From Diprion similis (lineage: Eukaryota > Arthropoda > Insecta > Hymenoptera > Diprionidae), in NCBI RefSeq assembly GCF_021155765.1, contig NC_060114.1:16439501-16503500 (forward strand): 64,000 nucleotides of DNA, in the 5' to 3' direction. Shown here piece by piece: positions 1-36,792 of the stretch. Each line of letters starts with the position of its first letter. The stretch's first letter is position 1. A program made the translations under genes and the position numbers. The notes beneath the pieces were generated by a model, which saw nothing but the letters and a program-made list of their open reading frames with translations, was not told the origin of the DNA and ran no database searches.

Positions 1-2452
1 ATTCCGGCTGACAGACTGTGCATGCATGAGAAATTAAAGGCGGTTTCTTTACAACCGTTTGCTATAAGGTGTCCCGGTTTCGTCAACCGCGTAATAAATA
101 ATTGTTACTATTATTTTATTGATGCTTTTGGAATTGACAGTACGGCGAGAAGAAACTAGGAAATACAAGATAAACTCCGCTCGTCCTGATTTAAAACCAA
201 GTGATATTTTCGTGTACTTTTTTGTGCGCGAGTGTGTGCGTGTGTGTTTACTAAAAACTTGCGTTAAACCGCGACTAGTGTCAACGCGACAGACTTTCAG
301 CTGTGAGGATCAGCTACGTCATCACGATCCCAAAGTAAGCAAACCGAACGCCAGCAGCCTAGCTGGGTATAAATTTAAATATACTATATCATAAAATAGA
401 TGTAGATACAAACGTTATGTGTTACGATCTAAGGACCCGACGAAGACAGATGGGACACCTAGTTTTCTTTTCTTTCATATTCTTCCCCAGCATCTTACAG
501 ACATGCATTATTCGCCTTTAGCCTCAGAGTCTGTCGCGAGTCTCAATTGTTTTGTGAAACCAAATAAAAGAAGATCGGCAAGACGCGAGGGAAAATGTAA
601 CTAGTCGCGGCACGTTTTGAATTATGAACGCTATAATTATTTTACGTGTTGCGTGCACGTTATTTCTCGCATTAGATCGACACCTGCTGATGTTTACTCG
701 TAGCTATTATTTCTTGCTTTTTTTCTTTTTCATCCCGCGTTTTTTTTTTTACCGCGAAATAGTTATTCGAGCTTTCTTAGAAGATTTAAATTTGCATTCA
801 ATCGATTAGCTCAGTCAGTTGTTTTTGGCATGTGTTCAGCACGCATCGCGACTCGATTAGCGGCGAACGTTCTAAAGAACGTTTTGAAAAGTTACTAGAA
901 AATCGAGAAACGGACGGGGAAAAGGAAAAGAAGGTCGAAAATGAGCGCAGATGATTTCACACGATTTCGAACCGGTTTTTTTTTTTTATACTTTCCGGTA
1001 GATTGCTGCCATGCTATTTATTTTATCCGTTGCGCGGAAATATTTGTGTATCCCGATCACTTATGCTTTAAGGTTATAAATCCTAGAATGTAGAAATTTT
1101 CGTTGAGTGTCTCGCGCATCGACGATACGCTTAACGATTATCGTACTGATTCATGCTGAGGAAAAACCATTATTTCACGATTTCGAAATTTTTTTTTTTT
1201 CGAAATTCAATAAACCGTAATCAAACAAAAGACACTCATACTTCCAAGCCTTATAGTTCCTTTAAAAGCATTTTAAAATCAAGAAAATAGTGACTTTTTC
1301 CCCAACGGTTCGTTACGATAACGTTACTAACTTCAACCTCGTTAACGATCGCTAATTGATTCGCTTGAGTAACGTTTTCAATGTGACCACGATTTCTCAC
1401 TTATACGTATATAACCGCAGGCGTGTTGTTTTCTTTTCATATTTTATTTGTCGATGGTTTCACCTTTTTTCCCCACTGTCACTTGTCCTTCGTTATTATA
1501 CCCTTGAATAGTTTCTATTTTATTTTTTTTTTCTCTTTTTTTTTTATTTATGTCTTTAGTTCTCCTACTCTTGTTTTCATATATTGTTTTTACTCCGATT
1601 ATTATGCAGATGTGATGTCACGTATTGCTCAATATTTATCATGATATTGATCCCAATATGATATGCTTAGAATGAAAAGGTCGCATAGTCTTAAATACAC
1701 AAAATAATGTTTACTTCTTCTTTATATCTTTCTGTTTGGCGATGACATTAAGGTGAACTGTGTTACGATTTCAAATTTCTCTATCTTTAGCCAAAAGAAT
1801 TTTTCTGTTTCAATTATCACTGATATTTGTTCACAACTCACCTATACGAATAATTACCTTTTGCTCAAAGACTGAATTCTTTTTCATGCATATCGATGGA
1901 AAAAGAAAAACAAAAAAAAAAAAAAAATTGTCATAAATTACACGTTTATTCATTCTTAAAATGAAGCTAAGCAAATATTTTCAGTAATACTTTTTAACTG
2001 AGGAACGGAAGCTTTAAGGATTTTGATAACGTTGAAAAAAATTGAAACTTAAACGATGATCCAAATCCGTTTTCAATCCTGTAGCGAATTTTATGACAAG
2101 AGTCAAGAGTGTCTATAAGAATAAAGAGTATAAATTCTGGTCAATTGATGAGCTTGACTTCTTGTGTTTACATCCTGTTCAATTACGTCCAAGCTATTAA
2201 TACCTGCAAGTTTGTAAATTTTTTTTTCTCTCATTCACATGATAAAAAAATATCATCAAATCAAAATTTCAAAACGAATCACACTTTCTTACCAGCGAAT
2301 ATTCAACTTTTGTTCGTTTAGTAAAAGACATAAAACAAAAACGAAAATATATATAAAAAAAAAAAAGAAATAATCGTAATCCTAAAAAAATGATTAAGTC
2401 CAGAACCGTAATATCTTTCCATATAACCGATACATTTTGAACGAACTTTCAG
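1..2452. other. 5' flank of the ITPR gene, no coding gene seen
   Basis: AT-rich DNA with many homopolymer T and A runs and no ORF resembling a known protein. A GC-richer patch at about 220-340 ends in a donor-like CAAAGTAAGC and holds an ACGTCA core near 317, so a noncoding first exon of ITPR could lie here; this is inference only. The acceptor at 2451-2452 shows that at least one upstream 5' UTR exon must exist somewhere to the left. Confidence 0.4.
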
Positions 2453-2476
2453 ATGTTGGGAAAACTACGATATTAA
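2453..2476 (+). promoter_or_regulatory. Seven-codon upstream ORF in the ITPR 5' UTR
   Basis: A pyrimidine-containing acceptor (ACTTTCAG) ends at 2452, and the next bases are ATG, followed by six codons and TAA at 2474-2476. This short ORF is in the same frame as the main start and ends 69 bases before it. It therefore proves that the main ORF cannot extend further 5' within this exon, and it could dampen translation if the exon is used as predicted. Confidence 0.4.
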
Positions 2477-2545
2477 GGAGCCAAAAGTCTCCTAGAATTT
2501 CATCAAGGAAGACCGGAGGTGCGAGACACCTTGAAAATAGCAGAT

Positions 2546-26367
<23,822 letters not shown>

Positions 26368-28776
26368 ACGTCTGAGCAATATGTTTAATAAAGACTGTGA
26401 AATCGCGATAACATCAACAGAAGGATGAAATTGGAAGAAAAAAAATACAGAAAAGTTGAAAGAAAATTATATCAACCGAATCGCGAACGGCTGGTATAAA
26501 CGGAATTAAAAACGGTTTCTGTTCCTAATCAGTGGAAGCATTTCTTTACTATTATTACTTTCCGATGGGTCGCTGGAACCTTATTTTTATTACCTGTTGC
26601 ATTTGAAATTTATAGAATTTTAGCGTTGGCATAATCTCTAGAAGGATCATAATTTCTTATTACATAAGTTCGTAGTATACGAATGCATGATACTCTTGCA
26701 GAATTGCCTCTTGATCGGATAGTTTCCAAACTCAAATATGCCTGTAAAAAACGATTTACATATTCGAAAACTACGATATTTTTATTGAATCGCTGAGGTC
26801 AATGGAAATTAAAAGAAATTCAGTATAATTCATCAATCACGCACGTGTTGTTCTACAATCATTTTTTAAAACAGAGTGATATTGATTATACGCACAAATA
26901 GGTTGTATTTTTGATATAATTATATTCCTTTTGTTTTAACATAGAATTATTTTTAAAATACGAAACACGAACGTGTACGTATCTACCTACCTAAATCCTA
27001 ATTTGTACTCCACTCGTCACATTATGTGCTCATCGTATGATCGTTAAGTAGGATTTTGCAAAAATGTAGAAGACTATCTCTGAAAGGGAGCTGTGCAAAA
27101 AAAAAGCCTTTTTTACAATACACACAAAGCGTTTGTCTGTATGATGTCTGTATGTATGTGTGCGCCCTGATTAATCGTTACAGTCTATGTGTAAAAGACT
27201 TTGAGACGGCAAGAATTTGACAAGAAATTTGATTGATTATTTTATGCACACAAATAGACTGGATGATTTCGAGCAAACTTTGCATTCTGTAAATTCTATA
27301 TTATTGAACGTATTTACGTGGTAAGAATTTTGAAAGTCTAACATGCATCTGGACCGTCTAGATAGCAAATATTTCGGTCTTTTTTTCCGGGATGTACTCA
27401 TAAAAAATGTATGCTATAATATTTCCATAATCATTAATTCGGACTGACAGAAATTCTGGTTTTTCCACTTTGTATTGTGGAAAAAGATAGTAGTATTTAG
27501 ATAAACATTGACCAATTCATCGAATTTCGAATTCAGAAAGCTAATCAATATATTGATATTCCACTTAACTGCTAACATATGTAGTTTTATTTGAGTCATT
27601 TGAGATATTTTACTTCCGTCTAAAAATTATAAACATGTTTAGATTAAATATAGGGTACTTAAATTCAAGAGGGAAAGCCGTCAAACGGGTTTTCCCTTAA
27701 TATTAGTAATACTATAATAACTGAGAATGAACAAAAGGGGAATAAAATCGATAAATTTATGAATAAACATAAACGAACACGTAATATCTAGATTCAACAA
27801 CGTTAGAAAAGTTCTCATCAAGTTTACAATATACGTTTTCGTTAAAGATCAACCGCGATCTTTCATCGACTTGTTTAATTTGGTCGTTAAATATATATAT
27901 ATATATATGAATATAATTATTATTAAATAATATATATAATAAACTTTTCAATATTTGCGTCTACATCGCAGATCAGAACTTATACTGAAAGTAGACAATC
28001 AATCTTTTGAAGTAAATAAATAAATAGATGGTAGGGAAGTAAAAGATGAAAAATAAAGTACTACGTAAATAAGGAAAAGCAATTGACGTTAACGCCGTGA
28101 ATATAATAATAATAAGAAGAAGAATAATAACAATAATAATAATAATGTAATCTCAGCTGCGCTTAAGTCACAGTTATAGGGAACAAAATAAACAAAAATG
28201 AATTTAAGAAATTGTAACAATGGGTTGAATACAGTACAACTGTTGAAAAATAAATAAATGACCTTTTGTAGTGGCATGTAAATTGCTGAATAAAAATTGA
28301 AGCACACCATACAAGAAAAGATTGAAATTTTGTAACATGTGGGCTTGTGATTCTTGAAGAATATGTAAAGTTGAGTGGCATAACGAAGGAAATGGGTACG
28401 TGCGTTCCGTATAAAGTACTATTTTTTCCGAATCATTAATTCTGAATTAAGAGCATCGAAAAACTAAAAAATAAAATTATATACGTGCACGTATATTACC
28501 TGAGTTTATTTGAATCATATATTCTATTTTTAAGATTACAAAGTCGTCCTAGAATTTTTTTTTTTTTACAACTTATTGTAAAGTTATAGAAAATATGAAT
28601 ATCACATGCGTGATAAATGATCTTCGCGATCATTTACGTAGACGTACAATCATAAGGATTTAAAGTATGTACGTATAATAGTTGTCTATAGTTGTCTGGC
28701 AGATTAGTGCGCATCTAGATGATACCGTTTAGTAATAATAAATTGAAAGTAATACAATAAAGTAATATTCAGAAGT
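26368..28776. other. ITPR 3' UTR and intergenic AT-rich DNA
   Basis: I see no gene. The stretch holds low-complexity AT runs (27891-27908) and a trinucleotide-rich patch of AAT/AAG units at about 28103-28147. The minus-strand ORFs over that patch are runs of Leu and Phe codons and are artefacts of the repeat. Confidence 0.5.
26387..26392 (+). promoter_or_regulatory. AATAAA signal shortly after the ITPR stop
   Basis: The hexamer lies 20 bases after the TAA stop. If used it would give an extremely short 3' UTR, so further polyadenylation signals in the AT-rich DNA downstream are likely to matter more. Confidence 0.35.
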
Positions 28777-29235
28777 ATGGTGTGCATGCAGTTATTTTGC
28801 GTTAATCGATTCTCAAAATATTCCAAGGGAACCATATTACTGGTATATTTTTCACAGTGCAATAATGAAATGAGGCCAGATTTATGTGGCATTGAAATTT
28901 GTATGAACAGCTTAAAAACGACATTGATATGCTGGGAGATGAAATTTGTAGCCGCCTTTTTAGGCTCTGTTCGTCTGTCAAGAACCTTAATTGTTCTCGA
29001 AAACGGGTGGAGGTATCAAGTTGAAATTAATAGCAAATACCAAGGTCTACGGTCCCTTGGAGGTGTAAAAAATTGGAATTTTGAAGTCAACGCAATCAAA
29101 AGATACGGCCATTTATGTCGCGAATTTGTATACTCGCAAACTCACGCACTCAAGATTTCCCGTTGCCGTGGAATCGTGAAATTTGGAGAGAAGCAAGATC
29201 TCGCGGCACAAGTAAAGGAAAAATTCCGAAAATAG
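28777..29235 (+). CDS. Orphan ORF, 152 aa, weak FLYWCH-like character
   Basis: I do not recognise this product with confidence. The second half (about residues 60-135) has the spacing of a FLYWCH zinc-finger module: an aromatic-aliphatic lead (TLIVLENGWRYQ), then a Trp (NWNF) and a single Cys (LCREF), but the expected WxC and the His pair are missing or replaced. No initiator context, splice site or neighbour supports expression. It may be a decayed transposon- or mod(mdg4)-type exon, or a chance ORF. It lies alone between ITPR and the JHBP-like gene. Confidence 0.22.
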   Translation: MVCMQLFCVNRFSKYSKGTILLVYFSQCNNEMRPDLCGIEICMNSLKTTLICWEMKFVAAFLGSVRLSRTLIVLENGWRYQVEINSKYQGLRSLGGVKNWNFEVNAIKRYGHLCREFVYSQTHALKISRCRGIVKFGEKQDLAAQVKEKFRK

Positions 29236-30258
29236 TTCATTTGTCGTTATACCACAGTAAAAAAAAATAATTCAGATTGAACGGAACCCTCCGGCGCACG
29301 TGTCCGGTTTTCTCTTATTTATAATTCATTTTTTAACACGATTCAAAGCATTAGAATGCAAATTCAATGTTCGTTGCTCGATAAAATTTAAATTGAGGAA
29401 TTTAATTCTACTCGCAGTACAGAATTTGAATATTTGTCGTTACAATGATAGGTTCAGCGTTTACCACATCGTAATTGTGAGAAAATGAATCTTACAATAT
29501 TTTGGAAAATGTATGTGAAGCAGAAATCACACATATATATACTTACGTCACAAGCATTTGAAAGTGAACTTAGAGTTCGCACTCGCTGCGAGTTTTCAAG
29601 ATTTTCTTTACCTTAAAATCAAGGCGCTAAATAACCTTGAAATTGATAATCAAGTTGATTCCACATCAAAAGCCAGCTTTAGTCAACGGCTTAATTAACA
29701 ATTAGTAATTCAAGAATTTAACTCTCTGAAATCGAGTATTATACCGGGTTATTTTTATTGCTGTCGAGCATTTTACCATGGAATCTTTTGCGTTTGTCGA
29801 ATATTCAAAATTTATGTTATTTTAATGAATCCTTAGGAATAGAGAGATATTACGGAGAAATAACCCTAACGCATGATCGTTCAAAGTGACTTGACGAATT
29901 AGATCACGCTGCTCAAAGATTGATCCCACTCAAAAGTCTGGAATCAAGATGAATATCTGAGATCTGGCTAATCCAGCTCATGCTAAATAGGATTTGCGGT
30001 ATCACATATGCATATGTATGGATGGCTATTTCTTTGTTTTTGCGGCGCAAGGTGACCGGTTGAAACTGATGGAAATGGCAGTATAGGAATTAATCGAGAG
30101 TAGCATCATAAAAGCAATCGGGCAGCTCAAGGCGTTTTTTTTTCATCTCTTTTTTATTTACGTTTATGCAAAAAGCTTTCACATCCAACGATACGTAATA
30201 AAATTAATAACATATTTCGCTGATACACGTTGCAAACGGTTACATCTCTTATCCTTAA
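29236..30258. other. Intergenic, contains 3' end of JHBP-like transcript
   Basis: Apart from the polyadenylation signal near 30153 for the minus-strand gene to the right, I see no feature. The remainder is AT-rich and unstructured. Confidence 0.5.
30153..30158 (-). promoter_or_regulatory. AATAAA signal for the JHBP-like gene
   Basis: The hexamer on the minus strand lies about 100 bases after the TAG stop, a normal distance for an insect 3' UTR. Confidence 0.55.
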
Positions 30259-31865
30259 CTAGGATACAGGAAACAGCTCTTCCCATGTAAAATGCTTGCA
30301 TACGTTATTCGCTGATTTCAAAAGATACTGGCTCAACGCTTCCTCGATGGCTGGTAGCACGCTCTCCAATATACTGGCTTTTTCATCTTTTAGCACTTTG
30401 TTGGTTACTTCTCCGAGAGTCTTATCACCCCCACCTATACCCTCCAGCTTCAAATCGTAGTCTGCGATCGACAGCTTTAGCTGCATGCTCGCAAAATAGT
30501 AGAGCGTCTTGTTATTCTTGGGGATCTTCTTGCCGTGTAAGGTTATGTGGCCAGTAACGGTTTCTTGGAGAAAAAAGGGGAAATAATGTTAACGTTCGAT
30601 TACACCAACGAGAAAAGGCGAATTTCCTCTCGCATATCTCGGAATTGGGAGAAAACCAAAAATATTTTACCTCCAACCAAACTCAAAGGGCCTGTGCCTT
30701 TCAAGGCTATCGACCCAATCTTTGTATCGATATCGTAAGTTCCTCTCGCCAATAATTTCGGGACATCAATCTCCATGTAGAAGACATCGTCCTTGATATT
30801 TACGGACAATTTACGTATTTGAAAATCTTTCAAGCCTGATAGCTGTATGTTTCTGCCCTCTACCTTAATTCTGAATTATTTCATAACAGAGTTAATGATC
30901 GGGTCACGCACATCACTGGCTAGGTTACATATTATCATTATCATATCCATCGATTAAATTATGGCTCATAATCAGTTATTCGCTCTTACCCAGGACCCAG
31001 GTTCAGATTTATATGACCCAATTCAAGCGGCTCAATTGGTGGCACTTCGAGCTCGGGTATTCCCTGAATCATTTTTGGCTTCAGCTCATTAACGCTATTT
31101 TCGACACAACTCGACATATCCGGATCATTTCGATTGCACAAGTGTATGTAGCTAGCTGTTCAAGAATAATGAATAATTGCAATATGATAAAAAGCAGCTT
31201 CTCTGTGTACGATTATAAGGGAGACTTGATTAGATTTTTATTTCTGCCAATTCAAACAATGCATTTACAGAAATTTTTGTAATACATATAATGTCAATTA
31301 AGACGTCGACTAAATTAGTCGAAACAATGGAGAAAGAAATATAAGAAGTTTGATTTTGTCTGCATTTCTCAACGTTATTCTCTTTGCCTTTGCAAATGCT
31401 TTGGTAAAATCATCTGATTTACTTATAAAATTCTATAAGATTTCGTGAACAGATATCAAAGGTTCAATGAAAATCTACAAGAGATTCACGAACAGCAACA
31501 CGCACGTATATGAATTATTTTGAAAAAGTTTCAGAAACAATAATTAAGATTAGCTGAACATCCATAGAAAAAGATATTCGTGAAAACTCATGTCGTTTGA
31601 AATACAATATCTATTCAGGTTACTAGTTTGAAAGAAAAATACAGTAGTCGCACCGATTCTCAATGAAAATTATAGTATACATTGATTGAAAATCCTTTGA
31701 TTTGAGTAACAAAAGTTTAATGGTATTCGTGGAACTACAATTATCAACAATTGGTCTTAAATTTACGCTGATTGATCAGTAGCTGCACTTACGGATTTTC
31801 GCGTCAACTGATACGACTAACGCAACGACTGCGATGATCAATGGTAACAAACTATTCTTCGACAT
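30259..31865 (-). CDS. Takeout/juvenile-hormone-binding-protein family secreted protein
   Basis: Predicted 247-residue extracellular carrier of small hydrophobic ligands; the family includes haemolymph juvenile hormone binding proteins and takeout. Exons on the minus strand: 31793-31865, 30990-31155, 30671-30870, 30259-30563 (744 nt, phases consistent). Seen: a signal peptide (about residues 1-21, SLLPLIIAVVALVVSVDA core), then KIPSYIHLCNRNDPDMSSC with the two N-terminal cysteines that form the family's disulfide, then GIPELEVPPIEPL, which is the family signature, and the C-terminal FTWEELFPVS, close to the usual end of this family. Length agrees with the usual 240-250 residues. The ligand cannot be told from sequence. 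It stands alone here, although such genes often cluster. Confidence 0.92.
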
Positions 31866-31979
31866 ATTCACTAGTCGTGATATCTCGCGATTTCCGTTCC
31901 TTGTACAACAATATGTGTGTACCAGTCGTCTTCCGTTCACTACTGGGGGAATAATGTTAAAATCATGAAGACCGGGATC

Positions 31980-31987
31980 CTTTTATA
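31980..31987 (-). promoter_or_regulatory. TATA box of the JHBP-like gene
   Basis: TATAAAAG on the minus strand, about 115 bases upstream of the ATG. It predicts transcription start near 31950 and a 5' UTR of roughly 85 bases. TATA-driven promoters fit a regulated, tissue-specific gene of this family. Confidence 0.65.
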
Positions 31988-31988
31988 C

Positions 31989-33699
31989 CAGAAAGGTCGT
32001 TTGAGCGTCGATCAAATTCATTCTTTTTTACCTATCCGAATCGTAGTAGGAAACGTAAGGCTGGCAGGAAACTTTGAGAACGCAAAACACGACCTGTAAC
32101 GAACTTTTTTTTGCTTCGTCCGTCTACATTCGTGTGTGTCTACTTTGAAACCGCTCGTAATTCCTCGGCCGGTATGCTAAAACTCGAATGAACACCCACG
32201 AGATTCGGATTCGAAACAAGTCAAACAAAGCTTTCAATGATTAACTCAAACCTGTTACGCATATGATCGTTATTCGTCAGTCGTTAACAAGCGATTCTTC
32301 GTTTTTTGCCTACTGGTATTTTCCAGCGTGACATGAAGAGATTTTAGAGGACACGTAATACAATAAGTTTTCCCCTCTTTGTCAGACACGCTTATGGAGA
32401 AAAAAATCATTTTCCCGACTGCCTGCATTAACCGCCTCTTATTATTCACATCGCGATCCGGTGTCTGCATCTGATCCTTATAACAGGTTTATTACCTTGC
32501 AATACTGCCCTACGTTGTATTATAAGATTCTGGTGATGCCTCACGACGTATTTGATAATTTACTTAATCCACTTTACCACACGAATGTTTAATCAGATTT
32601 ATCCTGATCAACTGAATGTAGATTCACTTGCTAGTCTTATTTGACTTTTATACAGTCAATTGACTGCGTTATTTAATGTTTAAAATAATATATGTACATG
32701 CCATACAACCGGTCTTTGAATCTGTTTATGTATTTATTAATTTTTTTTATGCTTTGCCGTGCATATTACGAAAAACGTTTTATTAATTTAATCATACTAC
32801 TAATAAGTAGTAACACGCAATTTTGACCGTCAGAACTTGGTCTAACTTAGCAAATAATCAATTATGTAATATTCTCTATTAATTTAATTCAAGAATATTA
32901 ATATCTTGACTGGCTTACATTCGTAGATTTCCCCGCAACGAGGTATGCTAAAATAAATTTTCACAATCTAAGAATAATTACAACTTGCACACTCCAGCCT
33001 CATTTATTTCAGTCTACTGTTTTCCGTTTTAGTTCATTTTAATTTTTCTCAACACTTTTTCACTTATGTGGAAGTATAAGTTTTTATAGACACGCCAATA
33101 TACGACAGATAATTGTATTTTGTCGCGGGAACGGAACAGCAATTCTACGAAGGTCAGTTAATTAATCAGCTTGTCCACAAATACGAGTGAATCTGGAGTC
33201 AAAACAAGTTTGACCGGATTTTTAAAGTGTAATAAATGAATTAAAAAAACAGAGACGCTGTAAAAAAGTTATATCATGAATACAAGCGAATCGAATTTAA
33301 AGGAAGGAAAAAACACAGCGTATAATTATCTTATTCGGTCATCTCATCGTCAGTGTTACAAGTTTATAATGTATAAAACATTCCCACTTTATATTTTCCA
33401 CAACATAGATTGAATTTTTTCCGGAAATTGTTTGTTGCAGTTTTCTAATATTAATCACGCGATGAAATGCTAGATATTTGGGATATCACAATTATCTCTC
33501 AAGATGCTTCATCTGTTTTTTATAGTTTTTTATTTATATTGTTATTATGAAAAATTGCTATCGCTTCTTGACACACACATGGTATACGTAGTATATTATA
33601 GTAACCATGGTGACAATAACATTGATTATTTCGTGAAAAAAGCTTCATGGTTCATTTTTCTATGTGCACGTGGGATATGCATTAATTGTCACGGTCGTT
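31989..33699. other. Intergenic AT-rich DNA upstream of the JHBP-like gene
   Basis: About 1.7 kb without a supported gene. Short ORFs on both strands lack splice context or domains. Confidence 0.5.
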
Positions 33700-33769
33700 T
33701 AGCAGTCCTACCCTTACCGACCGAGCAAACCCACTCCTTTTCTCCGTATATTGAATTAACAAATGAACT
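33700..33769 (+). repeat. Direct repeat, copy A
   Basis: About 70 bases beginning TAGCAGTCCTACC and containing TTACCGACCGAGCAAAC then CGTATATT. A second copy, same strand and roughly 85-90% alike by eye, lies at 37162-37230. The pair brackets the 2.7 kb inverted-repeat element with several hundred bases to spare on each side, so it is not the target duplication of that element. Confidence 0.75.
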
Positions 33770-34140
33770 GCAGTCGTCTTGAATTACTGTGTTGGGTTGC
33801 TTGATAATTTATTCCCATGCTTATTATTGTCAGAAACAAAATCCTTGATTAAAACAAGTTATTTCCACAATATTAAAAACTTATTTACTTATGGACTCAA
33901 AGATAAAAAAGTGACGCGACTCTACAAATTCATAAAAGAAAGACGTATTGATTTCTTTGAGTATTAAAAACCGAGGAATGAAGAATACCAGAAAATTACT
34001 GAAACCCCGTTCTTCCTTCGATTTTCGATTAGTTCAACTTACGTAATAATTATATGTTAGAGAGTAATGTTGTATTGCACAAAGAAAAATATGAAAATTC
34101 TGGATTTATGCGACTAGAAAGAGAAAAATATTGAAATTAC

Positions 34141-34185
34141 ATACCGGGACCATCTCTAGAAACTAAACAGGAACTGCGCATGCGC
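34141..34185 (+). repeat. Left terminal inverted repeat of the 2.7 kb element
   Basis: Forty-five bases (ATACCGGGACC ... GCGCATGCGC) that are the exact reverse complement of 36793-36837. The inner end carries the palindrome GCGCATGCGC, which matches an NRF-1/Ewg-type recognition site. Confidence 0.95.
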
Positions 34186-36792
34186 CAAATGATTCAATTT
34201 CATTGGCCAGCGAAATTGCCCCGCGGAGTAATTTTCGTCAGCTAACCAAGGCGACCAACGTACACGAAATGTGACAAGGCTCTGAATATCTCGCGCGTAA
34301 AGTAGCGTATTGAGGTTAGGTTGTTATTTATTCCTACTTATCGTGAATTTTCTAAGAAAAGTGTCATTCAGCAATACCGTAGTTGATATTAGCAAATATT
34401 TAATCGACACAATAAAGGCGTCAATGGAGAAACAAATATCAAAAGCTACAGAAATTGGATCAGTTATTTATTGAAAGAAGAAAACTGAAATTAAATGTGG
34501 AACGTCATCAACGAGTGGGAGTCTAGACAAACTGAGGCAGGTAAGTAAAAATATTGTTTATTTCAAACAGATTCTTTATTTACATAAAATTAAAAATAAA
34601 TGGATTGTTGAAACCCAGTAGAGGGTTGCTCCAGAGTAAATTTGTTACAGTGCAGTGCTCCGGAAGCCAGTAATCAGTGCCAATGAACATGAAATATTAA
34701 AATAAAATCAGTAACAAGGAATAAAAGAAATAGTGTATCTTGAAACACAAAGCTTAGGAGTACAAAAAGTAGCAATTCGTTTTTCTGTCGCAATTTATTG
34801 AAAATTAGTGGTATTCAAAACAATTAGAAGCTCTTGTCTGATGATAATATCTTTTAATATTTTCATGTGGGAAACAAACATCATCGAAGCGAGACTAAAG
34901 TTGTCAGGCGTTGAAGCGTGTAAGTAAATTTCTGATACTATGATATTTGCATATTACAATATTTTCACATGTATTCAATGATAAAATTCGTTTGTTCTGA
35001 CAGACTTGAAGTTTCAAGTTTGGATAATAGGATGAAAATCATACCTTACCTGATGGTCGAAACGTTTTGGTGGCTAGGACCCTAGTTTCTCGATTGGTGC
35101 CACCGTTCCAACCATCGAACCTGGTTGTTCCGTTGTTCCATTAGACAACAGGTATCCGAAGGAATTTCTTCTGGTCATCGCCACCTTCTGAACATCAGTC
35201 GTGGCAAAATTGAAGAGCACGACACACTACAGATCATGGTGTTTGAATATTCCATCATTTTAGATCTATCGAGCCAATAGTAATAAGTTTGTTATTCAAC
35301 AATTGCTGCTAACTAATTTTACAGAGCAATCATTCCGTGCACCATTGTAATCCAAGCAGTATTATTGGCCCGCATTATTTTTCAAATTTTATTTTCGGCA
35401 GTTTTGATATTTTATTTTTCACTCTCTTGGTATTCAATTCAGATGAATAGTGTTTCAAGTGTTAAATCATATTCCAAGGATGAATTTTGATGTGTAAACT
35501 GAACCAATCTCAATCTAAAAATGTTGGATAACTTCAGTTGAAAATGTCTTTAAAATCAATATTAATCGACAGTATCATCTGACTAGCTAGTTGCAGCTAT
35601 CATCCGTGCTTGAGCCTCGTTCAACCCCAGCAAGGTCTAAGGAATGCATTCACTTACTAGTACACGTTACAAATGATCACTTTGTCTACAATAGGACTTA
35701 CTTGCTGGCTAACTTTTTTATGATGAATCTTTATCAGGGAGTCATCCGGTAACTTATTGAAAGCTTGAAACCAGATTCAATTTTATACTCTTACAATGGT
35801 CCTTCATTGAAACTGAGAGTTTGTGAATCTCCATTTATTACAATTAATTCTGCATCCCATGTTAACACTGTTCGAAACAAAAAATCTCATCCTAAGATTG
35901 GAAATGGAATCTGCAATGCAAAAGTTATCTAGTGGCACAAGTTAAAAACAAAGAACCTTATAACGGTTTCTGCGACAGAGGGATTCCTTCCGGATATTCA
36001 TGTTACTGGATGATGTTCGGAGCACTATGAACAAGATATTGTATTGGATTTAGGTTTAAGTAAATATTTTCATGAACTTCAGTGAAAATTAGATATTCAT
36101 TTGTTTCAAAGGAACAAGGGGTACAATGTTGAATCCGATAAGTCAATATTTTCATATGAATGTTCCGAACATTACTCTAAAACATGATTATCCTTAAAGT
36201 TAATTACTGAGGCACATTTTGAAAATGTTGATTTTTAACTTGTGTCACAGAATGTTTCTGAGTTTTACTCTTCGGATTAGATTTCTTTAGATTAGATTTG
36301 AAATTGAAAGAAACCGTAAGATCTACAACTTCCTTTTCCAACCAACAAAAGTGGCCGATGATCTCTGCATGTGTCACGAATTGAATGGGAAGAGAAGACA
36401 TCAGCTAACAGCAGAGATGCTATTATTTTGGCTGTATTTTCTGTTGAAAGAAAAAAATTTCATTGTTATTCATAATGTATGAAGTAATGAAAATGATTGA
36501 ATAAATTGTCCCCACCTACCTGCTTCGTTTCTTCCAAGCACCCAACATTTGAACAGATTTCTTGTTTCAATCGAATAGGACGAATTTTCAAAGAGCATCA
36601 GCATTAAATTCCGACCGTTCTTTGAACAATCAATTTTCAATAACAAATGCTTCCCAAGCCTTTCCGAGTGACTATCTCAATGACTTGAGATTCTAACCTC
36701 AAAAATGCATGTGAACTACATCGCCGACAGAAACAGAGTTTGACAGCAGGGTCTCGGGGTGGCCAGACTGCACGGACGGCGGATTTAAATTC

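Noticed and set aside
1423-1644. Phe-rich ORF in the 5' flank of ITPR
   Set aside because: It is a translation of poly-T runs and has no gene-like composition.
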